64,000 bases of DNA, from assembly GCF_003990975.1 (NCBI RefSeq), contig NZ_RZJR01000004.1, forward strand, positions 206,625 to 270,624. The letters run 5' to 3'. A program made the position numbers and the translations under genes. The notes beneath the pieces are model-generated. The model saw only the letters and a program-made list of their open reading frames with translations. It was not told the origin of the DNA and ran no database searches. The number at the start of each line of letters is the position of its first letter. The first letter of the stretch is position 1. Below are positions 49,853-58,445 of this stretch, piece by piece. Source of the stretch: Cohnella sp. AR92 (GTDB lineage Bacteria; Bacillota; Bacilli; Paenibacillales; Paenibacillaceae).

Positions 49853-50511
49853 CGTACCGTCTCTCCCGCTAGCAAATTCCATTGGGCCCTGCCTTCCAGG
49901 AGCTCTTCCCTCGGAAGGCCTCCGGCCTCCAGATCGCCATCCTCCAGCTCAGCCAGCCGGTCGTAGAAGGCCAAGCCCTCTTCTAAGCTAGCTCCTCCCG
50001 ACTCCCGCAGCTCATAGAGCAAATCCTCCGCATCCGCAAGCTTAAGCTCGCTCTCGTACCACTGCCAGAGAGAGCGCTTGGTCTCCGCCATTCGTTCGTA
50101 GGGCTCCGTGCGTTCGATCAGCTCGGCCGCTCTGCGTTCCAGCTCGAAGCCTTTGATCGGCCCGTTCAACCGCAGGACGTATAAAATGAGCCGGAGCGCT
50201 TTCTCGTAGCGGGCCAGCGTATCGTGAACCTGGCCCTGCTGCTCGAGAATCTCGCCTTCCTCCTGGAGGAATACGGCGATCATGGCGACGGACTCCATGT
50301 TCGGCTGGCCGCCTACGCTGAGCATCTGCAGCAGATCCTCGTCCGAGAGGCCGAGCGCCAGCTTCGTCCGCATTCGCAGCTCCTTGTTCAGGAACTCGTC
50401 GATGAGAGCCAGAGCCTCGTCGTTCTTCCTCTGTTCCTTCAGCCCCATCAGCTGGCCCATCATCGTCGTCATCTGGGAGATGAGCCTCATCAAGTAGTCG
50501 CGGTTATACAT
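49849..50511 (-). CDS. DUF6483-like helical protein
   Basis: A 220-residue, almost wholly alpha-helical acidic protein (MYNRDYLMRLISQMTTMMGQ, LMGLKEQRKNDEALALIDEF). The pattern of paired helices suggests tetratricopeptide-like packing (DTLARYEKALRLILYVLRL). I believe it belongs to DUF6483, found in Paenibacillaceae; its function is unknown. It overlaps the hydrolase gene by 8 bp upstream and the methyltransferase gene by 4 bp downstream, so the three proteins are probably made together. Confidence 0.75.
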   Translation of the reverse strand: MYNRDYLMRLISQMTTMMGQLMGLKEQRKNDEALALIDEFLNKELRMRTKLALGLSDEDLLQMLSVGGQPNMESVAMIAVFLQEEGEILEQQGQVHDTLARYEKALRLILYVLRLNGPIKGFELERRAAELIERTEPYERMAETKRSLWQWYESELKLADAEDLLYELRESGGASLEEGLAFYDRLAELEDGDLEAGGLPREELLEGRAQWNLLAGETVR

Positions 50512-51322
50512 GAGGCCCCTTGCCTCTCGCCTCCATCGCCCGGTCGACGTACTCCACGATAGTCTGCGCGAAGGCTAACGGTTTCTCCAGCATGCCCATA
50601 TGGCCGGACTGGGGAAGCGTCACTTGGGTAATCAACGGGCCGCTTGCCGGGAACCTCTTCGCCGGTCCGATGACCTCGTCCGCTTCGCCCGCAAGCAGCA
50701 AGACCGGAACCGCCGTCTGCTCCAGCACGCTCGTGCGGTCGGGGCGTTCCTTCATGCCCAAGGCTCCTCCGATGGCGCCCAGGGGAGAAGTGCGATAGCC
50801 GATCTCGCGGGCGAAATCCAGCTTCTCCGGCATCGTGCTCCGATGCTCCGCCGCGAACAGCTTCGGGATCAGGTCGTTGATATGGCCCGTTATCCCTTCT
50901 TCGGCCACCCGCTTGGCGACCTTCTCGCGCCCGGCCCGTCCAGCCTCGTCGTCCGGATAAGAAGTGGAGTGCAGAAGCCCGAAGCCGAGCAGCCGGTTCG
51001 GATGCTTCTCCGCTAGAGCAAGCGCGGCATAGCCGCCCATGGAATGCCCGAGAACGAAGGCGCGTTCGATTCCCAGCTCGTCCAGCAGATCGACGACATC
51101 CTGGGCGAGCCGGTCCATCGAATACGCGCCTTCCGTCGCGCCCGATTCGCCGTGGCCCCGGCAATCCGGCGCGATGACCCGGAATCTCCAAGCCAGGAGC
51201 GGAATGACCTCATCGAAGTAACGGCTGTCTCCGCAGTATCCGTGCAGGAGGACAACCGGAATTCCTTGCCCTTCGTCGGCGTAAGAGATCTTGAGCTGAT
51301 CCTTGCTCAATATGGATGGCAT
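50504..51322 (-). CDS. Alpha/beta hydrolase
   Basis: A 272-residue serine hydrolase. The oxyanion segment is LLHGYCGDSRYF, the nucleophile elbow GHSMGGYAAL (Ser near residue 94), the acid Asp in LLAGEADEVIGP, and the His in LPQSGHMGMLEKP. A cap lies between about residues 130 and 205. This is the general haloperoxidase/esterase/carboxylesterase type, so the substrate cannot be told. It leads the operon with DUF6483 and the methyltransferase. The spore protease-like gene yyaC starts 17 bp upstream in the same direction and may be co-transcribed. Confidence 0.88.
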   Translation of the reverse strand: MPSILSKDQLKISYADEGQGIPVVLLHGYCGDSRYFDEVIPLLAWRFRVIAPDCRGHGESGATEGAYSMDRLAQDVVDLLDELGIERAFVLGHSMGGYAALALAEKHPNRLLGFGLLHSTSYPDDEAGRAGREKVAKRVAEEGITGHINDLIPKLFAAEHRSTMPEKLDFAREIGYRTSPLGAIGGALGMKERPDRTSVLEQTAVPVLLLAGEADEVIGPAKRFPASGPLITQVTLPQSGHMGMLEKPLAFAQTIVEYVDRAMEARGKGPHV

Positions 51323-51338
51323 AAAGTCACGTCCCTTC

Positions 51339-51908
51339 CTATTGGTTGGTTCTATTGTAACGAATCGTCCTCCACGAACACAAATGATCGTTCATGCCCC
51401 AAGCGAGGGCCGCCGCGTCCGCGATCTCCTCCGCCATCCGGAGAACCCGGAGGAGCGGCGTCGTCTGCAGCGTCCAATGCGGCTTCGGCCCGTTGGCGTT
51501 CACTACCGCGGCGACGCTGAAGGAGCCGACGGGCGGAAAGCTTCCTCTCACCGATCTCGCCGGCTGAAGCGGCCCTTCGGCGAGCAGATAGCGGCCGACG
51601 CTCTCCGGCCTTCCGAGGCAGGCATCGATCGCGATAACCGGAGCTTCCGGAGGGAGCGACTTCAACGCTCTGGGCAAATAATCGGCGTCGCAGGGCTCTT
51701 CAAGCGTTCCGATCACGCGGCCGAAGCCTCTCTCCTGCAGCATCGTGCCGACCCAAGGGCCGAGGCTGTCCCCGGTCGACCGGTCGGTTCCGATACAGAG
51801 GAAGCGGATCTCGCCTGCGTCGTGCCGGGATGCCGCAAGGCGAAAGAAAGCCTCCAAGGAAGCGGCCTCTTCCGTCCGCCGGTAGTCGGAGTAATACGAG
51901 TTGGGCAT
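51339..51908 (-). CDS. yyaC: Spore protease-like protein YyaC
   Basis: A 189-residue DUF1256 protein related to the GPR germination protease fold. The start at 51908 follows AAAGGAG at 12 bases; the frame open further upstream lacks a site. Key segments are FLCIGTDRSTGDSLGPWVG (residues about 38-56), AIDACLGRPESVGRY and VGSFSVAAVVN. YyaC is made during sporulation in Bacillus; its substrate is not known. It diverges from the Gly/Ser-rich gene at 52093. Confidence 0.9.
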   Translation of the reverse strand: MPNSYYSDYRRTEEAASLEAFFRLAASRHDAGEIRFLCIGTDRSTGDSLGPWVGTMLQERGFGRVIGTLEEPCDADYLPRALKSLPPEAPVIAIDACLGRPESVGRYLLAEGPLQPARSVRGSFPPVGSFSVAAVVNANGPKPHWTLQTTPLLRVLRMAEEIADAAALAWGMNDHLCSWRTIRYNRTNQ

Positions 51909-52027
51909 GCGGGTTGCGGCTCCTTTCCAAGCGCTATGGCTTGCTCGATTCGTCTTGCATAAGGATGTCATTCAAAAAAAGGCCATTAGCCAGCCGATGG
52001 AAGCCCCACTCGCATGGACATGCGGCA

Positions 52028-52036
52028 CATAGGATA
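52028..52036 (+). promoter_or_regulatory. Possible sigma-K -10 element
   Basis: CATAGGATA fits CATAnnnTA and lies 57 bases before the Gly/Ser-rich gene. An AC dinucleotide occurs about 18 bases upstream. The motif is short enough to arise by chance, so this is suggestive only. Confidence 0.25.
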
Positions 52037-52092
52037 AAGCTAGAGGACTGGTATGCACTCCGACTCCGACTCTTGAACGGGAGGTATGCGCC

Positions 52093-52473
52093 ATGGGCGG
52101 TTGCTCCATCGGTCAGGTCTATATCGTCAACAACGGGGGCACGATTATTTTCGGCAATGTCCAGAATGCGGGCGGAAGCGGAACATCGTCGAGCTCCGCG
52201 AGCGAGACTGGCGGAAGCGGCGCGTCCGCCGAGGCTGGCGGCGCCAATGGACACGGCGAGTCCGCTCCGGGCGGCGCCGCTGCCGGCAGCGGCGCTTCGG
52301 GCAGGAGCACCGGCTCCGGCGCAAGGAACGGCGCGAATAGGAGCTATGGCGCCGGCGGGATCGACGGCGCGAACGGCAGCCATCGCTCGAGCAAAAGCCA
52401 AGGCTCGCACGGGAGCGGCGGCGTAAAATGGATCTGCAGCCCGAGCAGCTCTAAAGGCTCGGCGTCGGATTGA
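52093..52473 (+). CDS. Gly/Ser/Ala-rich low-complexity protein, possible spore surface protein
   Basis: A 126-residue frame with a good ribosome site (GGGAGG eight bases before the ATG). The first 25 residues, GCSIGQVYIVNNGGTIIFGN, loosely resemble the start of GerPA/GerPF-type spore proteins; the rest (about 27-110) is Gly, Ser and Ala with scattered Asn/His/Arg, and two Cys occur (residues 4 and about 113). A terminator follows. Next to yyaC and with a sigma-K-like -10, a role in coat or exosporium is plausible, but this is inference. High GC could also create such a frame by chance. Confidence 0.6.
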   Translation: MGGCSIGQVYIVNNGGTIIFGNVQNAGGSGTSSSSASETGGSGASAEAGGANGHGESAPGGAAAGSGASGRSTGSGARNGANRSYGAGGIDGANGSHRSSKSQGSHGSGGVKWICSPSSSKGSASD

Positions 52474-52480
52474 TGCGGCA

Positions 52481-52508
52481 GTAGGATGCATCCTACGGCT
52501 TTCTTCTT
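52481..52508 (+). terminator. Hairpin after the Gly/Ser-rich gene
   Basis: GTAGGAT-GC-ATCCTAC (52481-52496) is a perfect 7-bp stem followed by GGCTTTCTTCTT. Confidence 0.5.
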
Positions 52509-52644
52509 CCCATGGCTACTACGATAACAAAAGATGCCCCATCCGCCAACTCGCCCCCTTCGCCAAGTTTCCTGGTTTCGAGCGATGCGGCGGTTATGGT
52601 ACAATGGGCATCACTAAGCGTGATTAGCGAGAGGAAGATGTCCG

Positions 52645-52866
52645 ATGGATTTATCCCAACCGACCCAAGAGAACGTCGAGTTCATGATAGAAGGAATCAA
52701 GGCTAAGCTGCGCATGGCTTCCGCCGCGGCCATGCAAGCCTCCCACTTCCAAGTCGACAAATACGAGGACATCAAGGACCTCTACGACATGGTGAGCTCC
52801 AAGGACCGGTTCAGCATCAGCGAGGTTGAAGCGCTCGTCTCCGAGCTCGGCAAGCTGCGCGGGTAA
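52645..52866 (+). CDS. DUF1128 family protein
   Basis: A 73-residue helical protein (MDLSQPTQENVEFMIEGIKA, YEDIKDLYDMVSSKDRFS) matching the small DUF1128/YfkK family of Bacillales, whose role is unknown. AGAGGAAG lies upstream of the ATG, and a TACAAT -10-like element occurs about 45 bases before it. It ends convergently with galT at a strong shared terminator. Confidence 0.85.
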   Translation: MDLSQPTQENVEFMIEGIKAKLRMASAAAMQASHFQVDKYEDIKDLYDMVSSKDRFSISEVEALVSELGKLRG

Positions 52867-52934
52867 GCATTGAGCGGCCTTGAGGGCGGCTTCAACGATC
52901 CCGACGCCGAATTCTCGGCATTCGCAAACCAACA

Positions 52935-52975
52935 AACAGCCCCTGCGCATCGAATGCGCAGGGGCTGTTGCTTTA
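52935..52975. terminator. Bidirectional terminator between the DUF1128 gene and galT
   Basis: A 16-bp perfect stem (52935-52950 with 52954-52969) with a CGA loop and T-rich end; the complementary strand ends the gal operon. Confidence 0.92.
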
Positions 52976-52976
52976 C

Positions 52977-54569
52977 TCACCCGCCGAAGCCGACGGCCGC
53001 GAGGAAGCGTCCGATTGCGGCGCGGCCCGCTTCATTGTCCTTGTACACGCCCGCGTCGGCGAGCACGGCGCGGAACTTGTCGCCGACCGCCGAGCGGAGC
53101 AGGTTCAAGGCTTCCCATTCTCCGAGCGCGATGCCGTGCTCGGCAACGAGCTCCGCGATCCATGGCGCGTGCTTCGCCAGCGGATGGTCCGCCTTCGCCA
53201 GTTCGGCGGCGTCGTAAGGCGCGGCGCCGGTCAGGATCTGCGCGATCTCCGCGAGCTCCTCCTGAAGGCGTCCCGGCAGGACCGCGAGGCCCATGACCTC
53301 GATAAGGCCGATGTTCTCTTTCTTGATGTGGTGCAGCTCCTTGTGCGGATGGAAGATGCCGTCCGGATGCTCTTCGCTCGTGCGGTTGTTGCGCAGCACG
53401 AGATCGAGCTCGTATTCTCCCTTGTCCGTCATGCGGGCGATCGGCGTGATCGTGTTGTGCGGCGTCTCGCCCGTGAAGGCGGCGACTTCCGCCGCCGGAT
53501 CGCTATAGCCGCGCCAAGCGTCGAGAATCGAGTTGCTGACGCGAAGAAGCGCTTCGCGGTCGGCGGAGCGAAGGCGCAGCACCGACATCGGCCAGCGGAC
53601 GACGCCGACCGTAACGGCTCCTTCGGTCGCATGCTGGCGCCAGCGGTCGACGACGGCCGTCTCCATCGGGAACACGTGGCGCCCGGCCTGGAAGTGGTCG
53701 TGGTTCAGGATCGAGCCGCCGACGATCGGCAGGTCCGCGTTGGAGCCGATGAAGTAATGCGGGAAGCTCTCCACGAAGTCCAGCAAGCGCGGGAACGTCG
53801 CATGCGAGATCTTCATCGGAACATGCTCGCCGCTGAAAACAATGCTGTGCTCGTTATAGTAAACATAAGGAGAATATTGCAAGAACCAAGGCGCTCCCTG
53901 CAGCTCCAGCGGAATGGCGCGCAGGTTCTGGCGCGCCGGATGGTTCACTCGGCCGGCATAGCCGACGTTCTCCTTGCAGAGCAGGCACTTCGGATAGTTC
54001 GACTGAGGAAGCGTCTTAAGCAGCGCGATCTCCTTCGGGTCCTTCTCCGGCTTCGACAGGTTGATCGTGATCTCCAGCTCTCCGTATTCCGTCGCATGGC
54101 GCCAGTAGCCGTTCTTGCGGATGCGGTCCATGCGGATGTAGTTGGAGTCGACGCTGAGCTTGTAGAACCAGTCCGTCGCCTCCGAGATGCCCTTCGACTC
54201 CGCAAGCTGGCGGAAAATCGCGTTCGTCTCGGAAGGACGCGGCATCAAGAGGCCCATGATGCGGGCGTCGAACAGATCGCGGTACGTCGTCGTGTTCTCC
54301 GGGATCAAGCCCAGCTCGAATGCGGCGTCCAGCAGCGGCTCCAGGATCGGCATCGGGCCGTCCGGAAGCTCCGATGCTTCCGAAGGCTCCTCCGTCTCCG
54401 CCGGCTCCGACAGGTTGAAAAGATCAAGCAGCGAGTTGATCGCGTACTCCTTGTCGTGAGGAGCGATCATCCCGTTCGCCAGGGCGAATTCGACCAGCCG
54501 TTCGATGCCGGCGTAGAGATTGCGCGGCTCGGATGCCGCGGTGGACATAGATGAGGTTGCTGCGTTCAT
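52977..54569 (-). CDS. galT: UDP-glucose--hexose-1-phosphate uridylyltransferase, type 2
   Basis: A 530-residue Leloir-pathway enzyme that swaps UMP between UDP-glucose and galactose 1-phosphate. The length and sequence are of the Firmicutes class-2 GalT, distinct from the 350-residue E. coli type. Visible features are LLMPRPSET, a zinc-like CLLCKENVGYAGRVNHPARQ, and the active-site GSILNHDHFQAGRHVFPME with the HxHxQ nucleophilic histidine. GGAGG lies 11 bases before the ATG. It is the last gene of galK-galE-galT, 19 bp after galE. Confidence 0.95.
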   Translation of the reverse strand: MNAATSSMSTAASEPRNLYAGIERLVEFALANGMIAPHDKEYAINSLLDLFNLSEPAETEEPSEASELPDGPMPILEPLLDAAFELGLIPENTTTYRDLFDARIMGLLMPRPSETNAIFRQLAESKGISEATDWFYKLSVDSNYIRMDRIRKNGYWRHATEYGELEITINLSKPEKDPKEIALLKTLPQSNYPKCLLCKENVGYAGRVNHPARQNLRAIPLELQGAPWFLQYSPYVYYNEHSIVFSGEHVPMKISHATFPRLLDFVESFPHYFIGSNADLPIVGGSILNHDHFQAGRHVFPMETAVVDRWRQHATEGAVTVGVVRWPMSVLRLRSADREALLRVSNSILDAWRGYSDPAAEVAAFTGETPHNTITPIARMTDKGEYELDLVLRNNRTSEEHPDGIFHPHKELHHIKKENIGLIEVMGLAVLPGRLQEELAEIAQILTGAAPYDAAELAKADHPLAKHAPWIAELVAEHGIALGEWEALNLLRSAVGDKFRAVLADAGVYKDNEAGRAAIGRFLAAVGFGG

Positions 54570-54588
54570 GATGGGTAAAGCCTCCGTC

Positions 54589-55575
54589 CTATTTCTCGTA
54601 ACCGTTCGGATGGCTGCTGTGCCAAGCCCAAGCGCTTGAGATGATGTCCTTCAAATGCGCCCTGCGCGGGTTCCAGTCGAGTTCCCGGCGCGCGCGGTCC
54701 GAGGATGCGACGAGCACGGCAGGATCGCCGGCGCGGCGCGGCTCGACGCGAACCGGAATCTCGCGGCCGGTCACTTCGCGGGACAGGTCGATCACTTGCT
54801 TGACCGAGAAGCCCGAGCCGGTTCCGAGGTTGTAGATGGCGCTGTCCCCGCCGCGGCGAAGACGTTCAAGAGCCAGGATGTGCGCGTCGGCCAGGTCGCT
54901 GACGTGGATGTAGTCGCGCAGGCAAGTGCCGTCTTCCGTCGGGTAGTCGTCGCCGAACACCGAGATGAACTCGCGCTGGCCGAGCGCCACCTGCAGCACA
55001 AGAGGAATAAGATGCGTCTCCGGGCTGTGGTCCTCGCCGATGCGGCCGCTCTCGTGGGCGCCCGCCGCATTGAAGTAACGAAGCGACGTATACTTCACTC
55101 CATGCGCGTGGTCGAACCAACGGATCATTTTCTCCATGGCGAGCTTCGTCTCTCCATAAGCATTCGTCGGCAGAGTGCGGTCGTACTCGTCGATCGGCAC
55201 CTTCTCCGGTTCGCCGTAAGTCGCCGCGGTCGAGGAGAAAATAATGCGTTTCACGTTCGCCTTGTTCATAGCTTCCAGCAAGCAGAGCGTTCCGTATACG
55301 TTGTTGTGGTAGTATTTGCCCGGATTCTGCATGCTCTCGCCGACAAGCGAATTCGCCGCGAAATGGATGACGCCGTCGATCTCGTTCTCCGCGAACACCT
55401 TATCCAAGAACGCTTCGTCCCTCAGATCCCCTTCGTAGAACTTGCCGCCGAGCAGCGCGTTCCGGTGCCCTTGATACAAATTGTCGATGACGACGACTTC
55501 CTCGCCCTTCTCCAGAAGGGCCGCTACCGCGTGGGAACCGACATAGCCGGCTCCTCCCGTTACCAATACCGCCAT
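54589..55575 (-). CDS. galE: UDP-glucose 4-epimerase
   Basis: A 328-residue SDR enzyme interconverting UDP-galactose and UDP-glucose. The start at 55575 follows AAGGGGG and lies one base after the galK stop. NAD binding: [15 protein letters not shown]; catalytic Ser in FSSTAATYG and the YxxxK pair in [12 protein letters not shown]; substrate region [18 protein letters not shown]. It links galactose use with supply of UDP-galactose for wall and capsule polysaccharides. Confidence 0.95.
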   Translation of the reverse strand: MAVLVTGGAGYVGSHAVAALLEKGEEVVVIDNLYQGHRNALLGGKFYEGDLRDEAFLDKVFAENEIDGVIHFAANSLVGESMQNPGKYYHNNVYGTLCLLEAMNKANVKRIIFSSTAATYGEPEKVPIDEYDRTLPTNAYGETKLAMEKMIRWFDHAHGVKYTSLRYFNAAGAHESGRIGEDHSPETHLIPLVLQVALGQREFISVFGDDYPTEDGTCLRDYIHVSDLADAHILALERLRRGGDSAIYNLGTGSGFSVKQVIDLSREVTGREIPVRVEPRRAGDPAVLVASSDRARRELDWNPRRAHLKDIISSAWAWHSSHPNGYEK

Positions 55576-55576
55576 T

Positions 55577-56758
55577 TTAGTTTTCCCCCTTCCATTCCTT
55601 GACGCCATCGCCGATGTTGCAGACATAGAAGTCTGCCTTCAATCCGGTAGCCGCCAGGTACTTCTCACCGACCTCAGAGATGAAGCGCTCGACCGAATCC
55701 TGGTGGACAAGCGACACCGTGCAGCCGCCGAAGCCTGCGCCGGTCATACGGGAACCGAGCACGCCCGGAACGGCGCGAGCCGCGTCGACCATGGCGTCGA
55801 GTTCGGAGCCGGTGACTTCGTACAGATCGCGCAGCGAGTCATGGGATCCGTTCATGAGCAGTCCGAACGCCGCCAGGTCGTTCGCCGTAAGCGCCGCGAT
55901 GGAGCGCTCCACGCGGTCGATCTCTTCCACCACGTGCTGAGCGCGGCGGCGGACCGTCTCGTCTTTGATCAGTCCCTTGCTCGCTTCGAACTGCTCGAGA
56001 TTGATCTGGCCGAGAAGCGTCAGTTCAGGGAAAGCCGCCTTCAGGTCTTGAACCGCTTCTTCGCATTGCGCGCGGCGCTCGTTGTACTTGGAGTCGACCA
56101 GGCCGCGGCGCTTATTCGTATTGCCGATGACCAGCTTGTAATCGCCGGATTGGAAAGGCACGAGGTCGAATTTAAGCGTATCGCAGTCCAGATGGATCGC
56201 ATGGTCCTTCTTCCCGTTCGCGACGGCGAATTGGTCCATGATGCCGCTCTTCACGCCGACGAATTCGTTCTCCACGTGCTGGGACCAGCGCGCGATCTCG
56301 ACCGTATCGATTGGCTGCCCTTCCAGCGTGAGCAGGCCGAACATCGTCACGACTTCGATCGAAGCCGAAGAGGAGAGCCCCGCGCCGTTCGGAATCTCGC
56401 CGTGGAACAGCAGGTCGTAGCCGCTCGAAAGCTTGATTCCGCGCTGCTCCAGCTCCCAGACGACGCCCTTCGGGTAGTTCGTCCAATCGTCTTCTTCTTT
56501 GTAGCTGAGGCCGTCGGCCGGCACGTAGCGGGTCAGCTCGAAGTTCGTCGAAGCTAGCCCAAGCTGGCGATCGCCTCTCGGACGGATCAGCAGCGTCGTG
56601 CCGAACGTCAGAGCCGCCGGGAACACCGCGCCGCCATTGTAGTCGGTATGCTCGCCGATCAGGTTCACGCGCCCCGGCGCATGGAAGACGCGCAAGCCTT
56701 CCTCGCCGCCTCCGAAACGAGACAAAAATTGCTGGGTCAATTGTGGGATGTTCGGCAT
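55577..56758 (-). CDS. galK: Galactokinase
   Basis: A 393-residue GHMP kinase that phosphorylates galactose at C1. The start at 56758 has AAGGAGAG 11 bases upstream. Motifs: [18 protein letters not shown] (galactokinase signature, residues about 27-44), [14 protein letters not shown] for ATP, and [12 protein letters not shown] near the C-terminus. It leads the galKET operon. A minus-strand TATAAT complements plus 56804-56809, with a poor -35, which fits activator dependence; a divergent AraC gene is the likely activator. Confidence 0.95.
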   Translation of the reverse strand: MPNIPQLTQQFLSRFGGGEEGLRVFHAPGRVNLIGEHTDYNGGAVFPAALTFGTTLLIRPRGDRQLGLASTNFELTRYVPADGLSYKEEDDWTNYPKGVVWELEQRGIKLSSGYDLLFHGEIPNGAGLSSSASIEVVTMFGLLTLEGQPIDTVEIARWSQHVENEFVGVKSGIMDQFAVANGKKDHAIHLDCDTLKFDLVPFQSGDYKLVIGNTNKRRGLVDSKYNERRAQCEEAVQDLKAAFPELTLLGQINLEQFEASKGLIKDETVRRRAQHVVEEIDRVERSIAALTANDLAAFGLLMNGSHDSLRDLYEVTGSELDAMVDAARAVPGVLGSRMTGAGFGGCTVSLVHQDSVERFISEVGEKYLAATGLKADFYVCNIGDGVKEWKGEN

Positions 56759-56959
56759 GGTATCGGATACTCTCCTTGTTAGAGACTTGTTTTTCTTGAC
56801 TTCATTATAGCGAAACAAGCGATTATCGGAAAATGGCTGGATGTGTTATTCATATGGACAAATGTGACTTAATGTTGCTTTTGGCGCGGATCCGCATGGT
56901 ACAATGGAGGTATTCCGGAAACGGTTAAAAACGATTCCGCGCCGCAAGGAGACCTGCCG

Positions 56960-57829
56960 ATGAGCCTGCGTCCCACCTATCAAGTCGCCTCTCATCCTCT
57001 CATTCCCGCACCCGATGACCGTGCCGCTCTGCTGACTGTCCTGTTCGTCGGAGAGAGCCAGACCCGGCCCGAGCATAAGGTCGGTCCCAAGGTTGTCGAT
57101 TACTACTTGCTTCATCACGTCATGTCCGGCCGAGGCGTGTTCGCCAGCGGAGACCTGAGGGTCGAGCTGCGGGCGGGGCAGAGCTTCCTTATCCATCCTC
57201 GCCAACTGGTCAGCTACGAATCGGATTCGAAGGAGCCTTGGCGATACCGCTGGATTGCCTTCTCCGGGCGAATCGCGGACGAGCTCGTTCTGGATGCCGG
57301 CCTGTCCGCGATGGCTCCGATCGCCGACACCGGCGACAGCCCCGGTCCCGGTTCCCGCTTCGAAGCGATCTTCGATGCGTTCCGGCAGAAGGCGAAGTCC
57401 GCCGCCTTGACGGCAAACGGACAGTTGCACCTGCTGCTCGCCGAGCTGAAGGAAGCGGCAGCCGACGGCAGTTCCGAGCCGCTTCGCCCGGACTCGCACA
57501 GCGAGGAGCTCGTCCAGCGTGTCGTCGGCTATCTCTCCGCGCAATACCCGGAGGTGGTCACGATCGAAGCGATGTCCGAGACGCTGGGCTACAACCGCGC
57601 GTACCTGTCCCGGATTTTCAAACAGCATACCGGCTTGACGCCGATCGCGTTCTTGACCCGAACCCGCATCGATCATGGACGCCGCCTGCTGCGGGAGCGC
57701 CACGAGCTCACCGTCGAGCAGATCGCCTCCTCCGTCGGCTACCCGGACGCTCTCTACTTCTCCAAGCTGTTCCGCAAGCACTACGGCCAGACGCCGACCG
57801 AATACCGCGCTTCCGTCGCCAAGCCGTGA
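56960..57829 (+). CDS. AraC family regulator, probable gal operon regulator
   Basis: A 289-residue regulator with an N-terminal cupin-like sugar-binding domain (about 25-160; YYLLHHVMSGRGVF, FLIHPRQLVSYESD) and two C-terminal helix-turn-helix motifs (EAMSETLGYNRAYLSRIFKQ, EQIASSVGYPDALYFSKLFR). It is divergent from galK with a 200-bp shared promoter region, the usual arrangement for a carbohydrate-responsive activator. TACAAT at about 56900 is its likely -10. The control of gal genes is inferred from position. Confidence 0.88.
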   Translation: MSLRPTYQVASHPLIPAPDDRAALLTVLFVGESQTRPEHKVGPKVVDYYLLHHVMSGRGVFASGDLRVELRAGQSFLIHPRQLVSYESDSKEPWRYRWIAFSGRIADELVLDAGLSAMAPIADTGDSPGPGSRFEAIFDAFRQKAKSAALTANGQLHLLLAELKEAAADGSSEPLRPDSHSEELVQRVVGYLSAQYPEVVTIEAMSETLGYNRAYLSRIFKQHTGLTPIAFLTRTRIDHGRRLLRERHELTVEQIASSVGYPDALYFSKLFRKHYGQTPTEYRASVAKP

Positions 57830-57903
57830 CATGCGTTCTCTCTTCCGGCTCGGGTTCATAAGCTAATCTATATGAAGCTATCGTCGAGAGGAGAGGGCGC
57901 GCC

Positions 57904-58368
57904 GTGGAACCTGGCCAATGGAGAATCGAAGCCGTAACGATCGAGAGAGACGCCGACGAGGTGTACGAATATGCGGCCAACCCGGCGAATTTCGCCGAAT
58001 GGGCCACCTCCTTCTGCCTATCCGTCCGGGAGAACGAAGCCGGCTGGAGCATCGAGACGACGGAAGGCGAGATGACGCTGCGCTTCGCCGAACGCAATCC
58101 GTACGGGATCATGGACCATTACGTCGCAAGCGCCGACGGACCCGAACGCCCGAATCACGCCAGGGTCGTCCCGTTCGGCGGCGGCAGCCGGGTCATCTTC
58201 ACCGTGTTCCAAGCGAAGGATCCTCTGGATCTCCCATTGGCGCTGGGCTGCCGCAATGTCAGGGAGGATCTGCAGAGGTTAAAAAGCGTGCTGGAGTCGG
58301 AGGTAAGCGAAGGGAGTCGGAGGATAGGCGAAGGGAAGCGGAGGAAGGCGGAGGATCGGAAAGGATAG
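57904..58368 (+). CDS. SRPBCC (START-like) domain protein
   Basis: A 154-residue protein from GTG 57904 with GAGGAGAGG upstream. The SRPBCC lipid/ligand-binding fold covers about 8-125: ITIERDADEVYEYAANPANF, EWATSFC and PFGGGSRVIFTVFQ. The family includes polyketide cyclases and activators of Hsp90-like proteins, all with a hydrophobic pocket. The C-terminal 25 residues are a Lys/Arg/Glu/Gly-rich tail that may be poorly folded. It sits between the gal regulator and a serine hydrolase gene; function unassigned. Confidence 0.75.
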   Translation: MEPGQWRIEAVTIERDADEVYEYAANPANFAEWATSFCLSVRENEAGWSIETTEGEMTLRFAERNPYGIMDHYVASADGPERPNHARVVPFGGGSRVIFTVFQAKDPLDLPLALGCRNVREDLQRLKSVLESEVSEGSRRIGEGKRRKAEDRKG

Positions 58369-58445
58369 CCGGTCGGCAAATCGTGGTAGAATAGGGGTAA
58401 ACGTTGAACTGCCGCCTGCCGCGGGAGCTCAGAAGGACGACAGAC

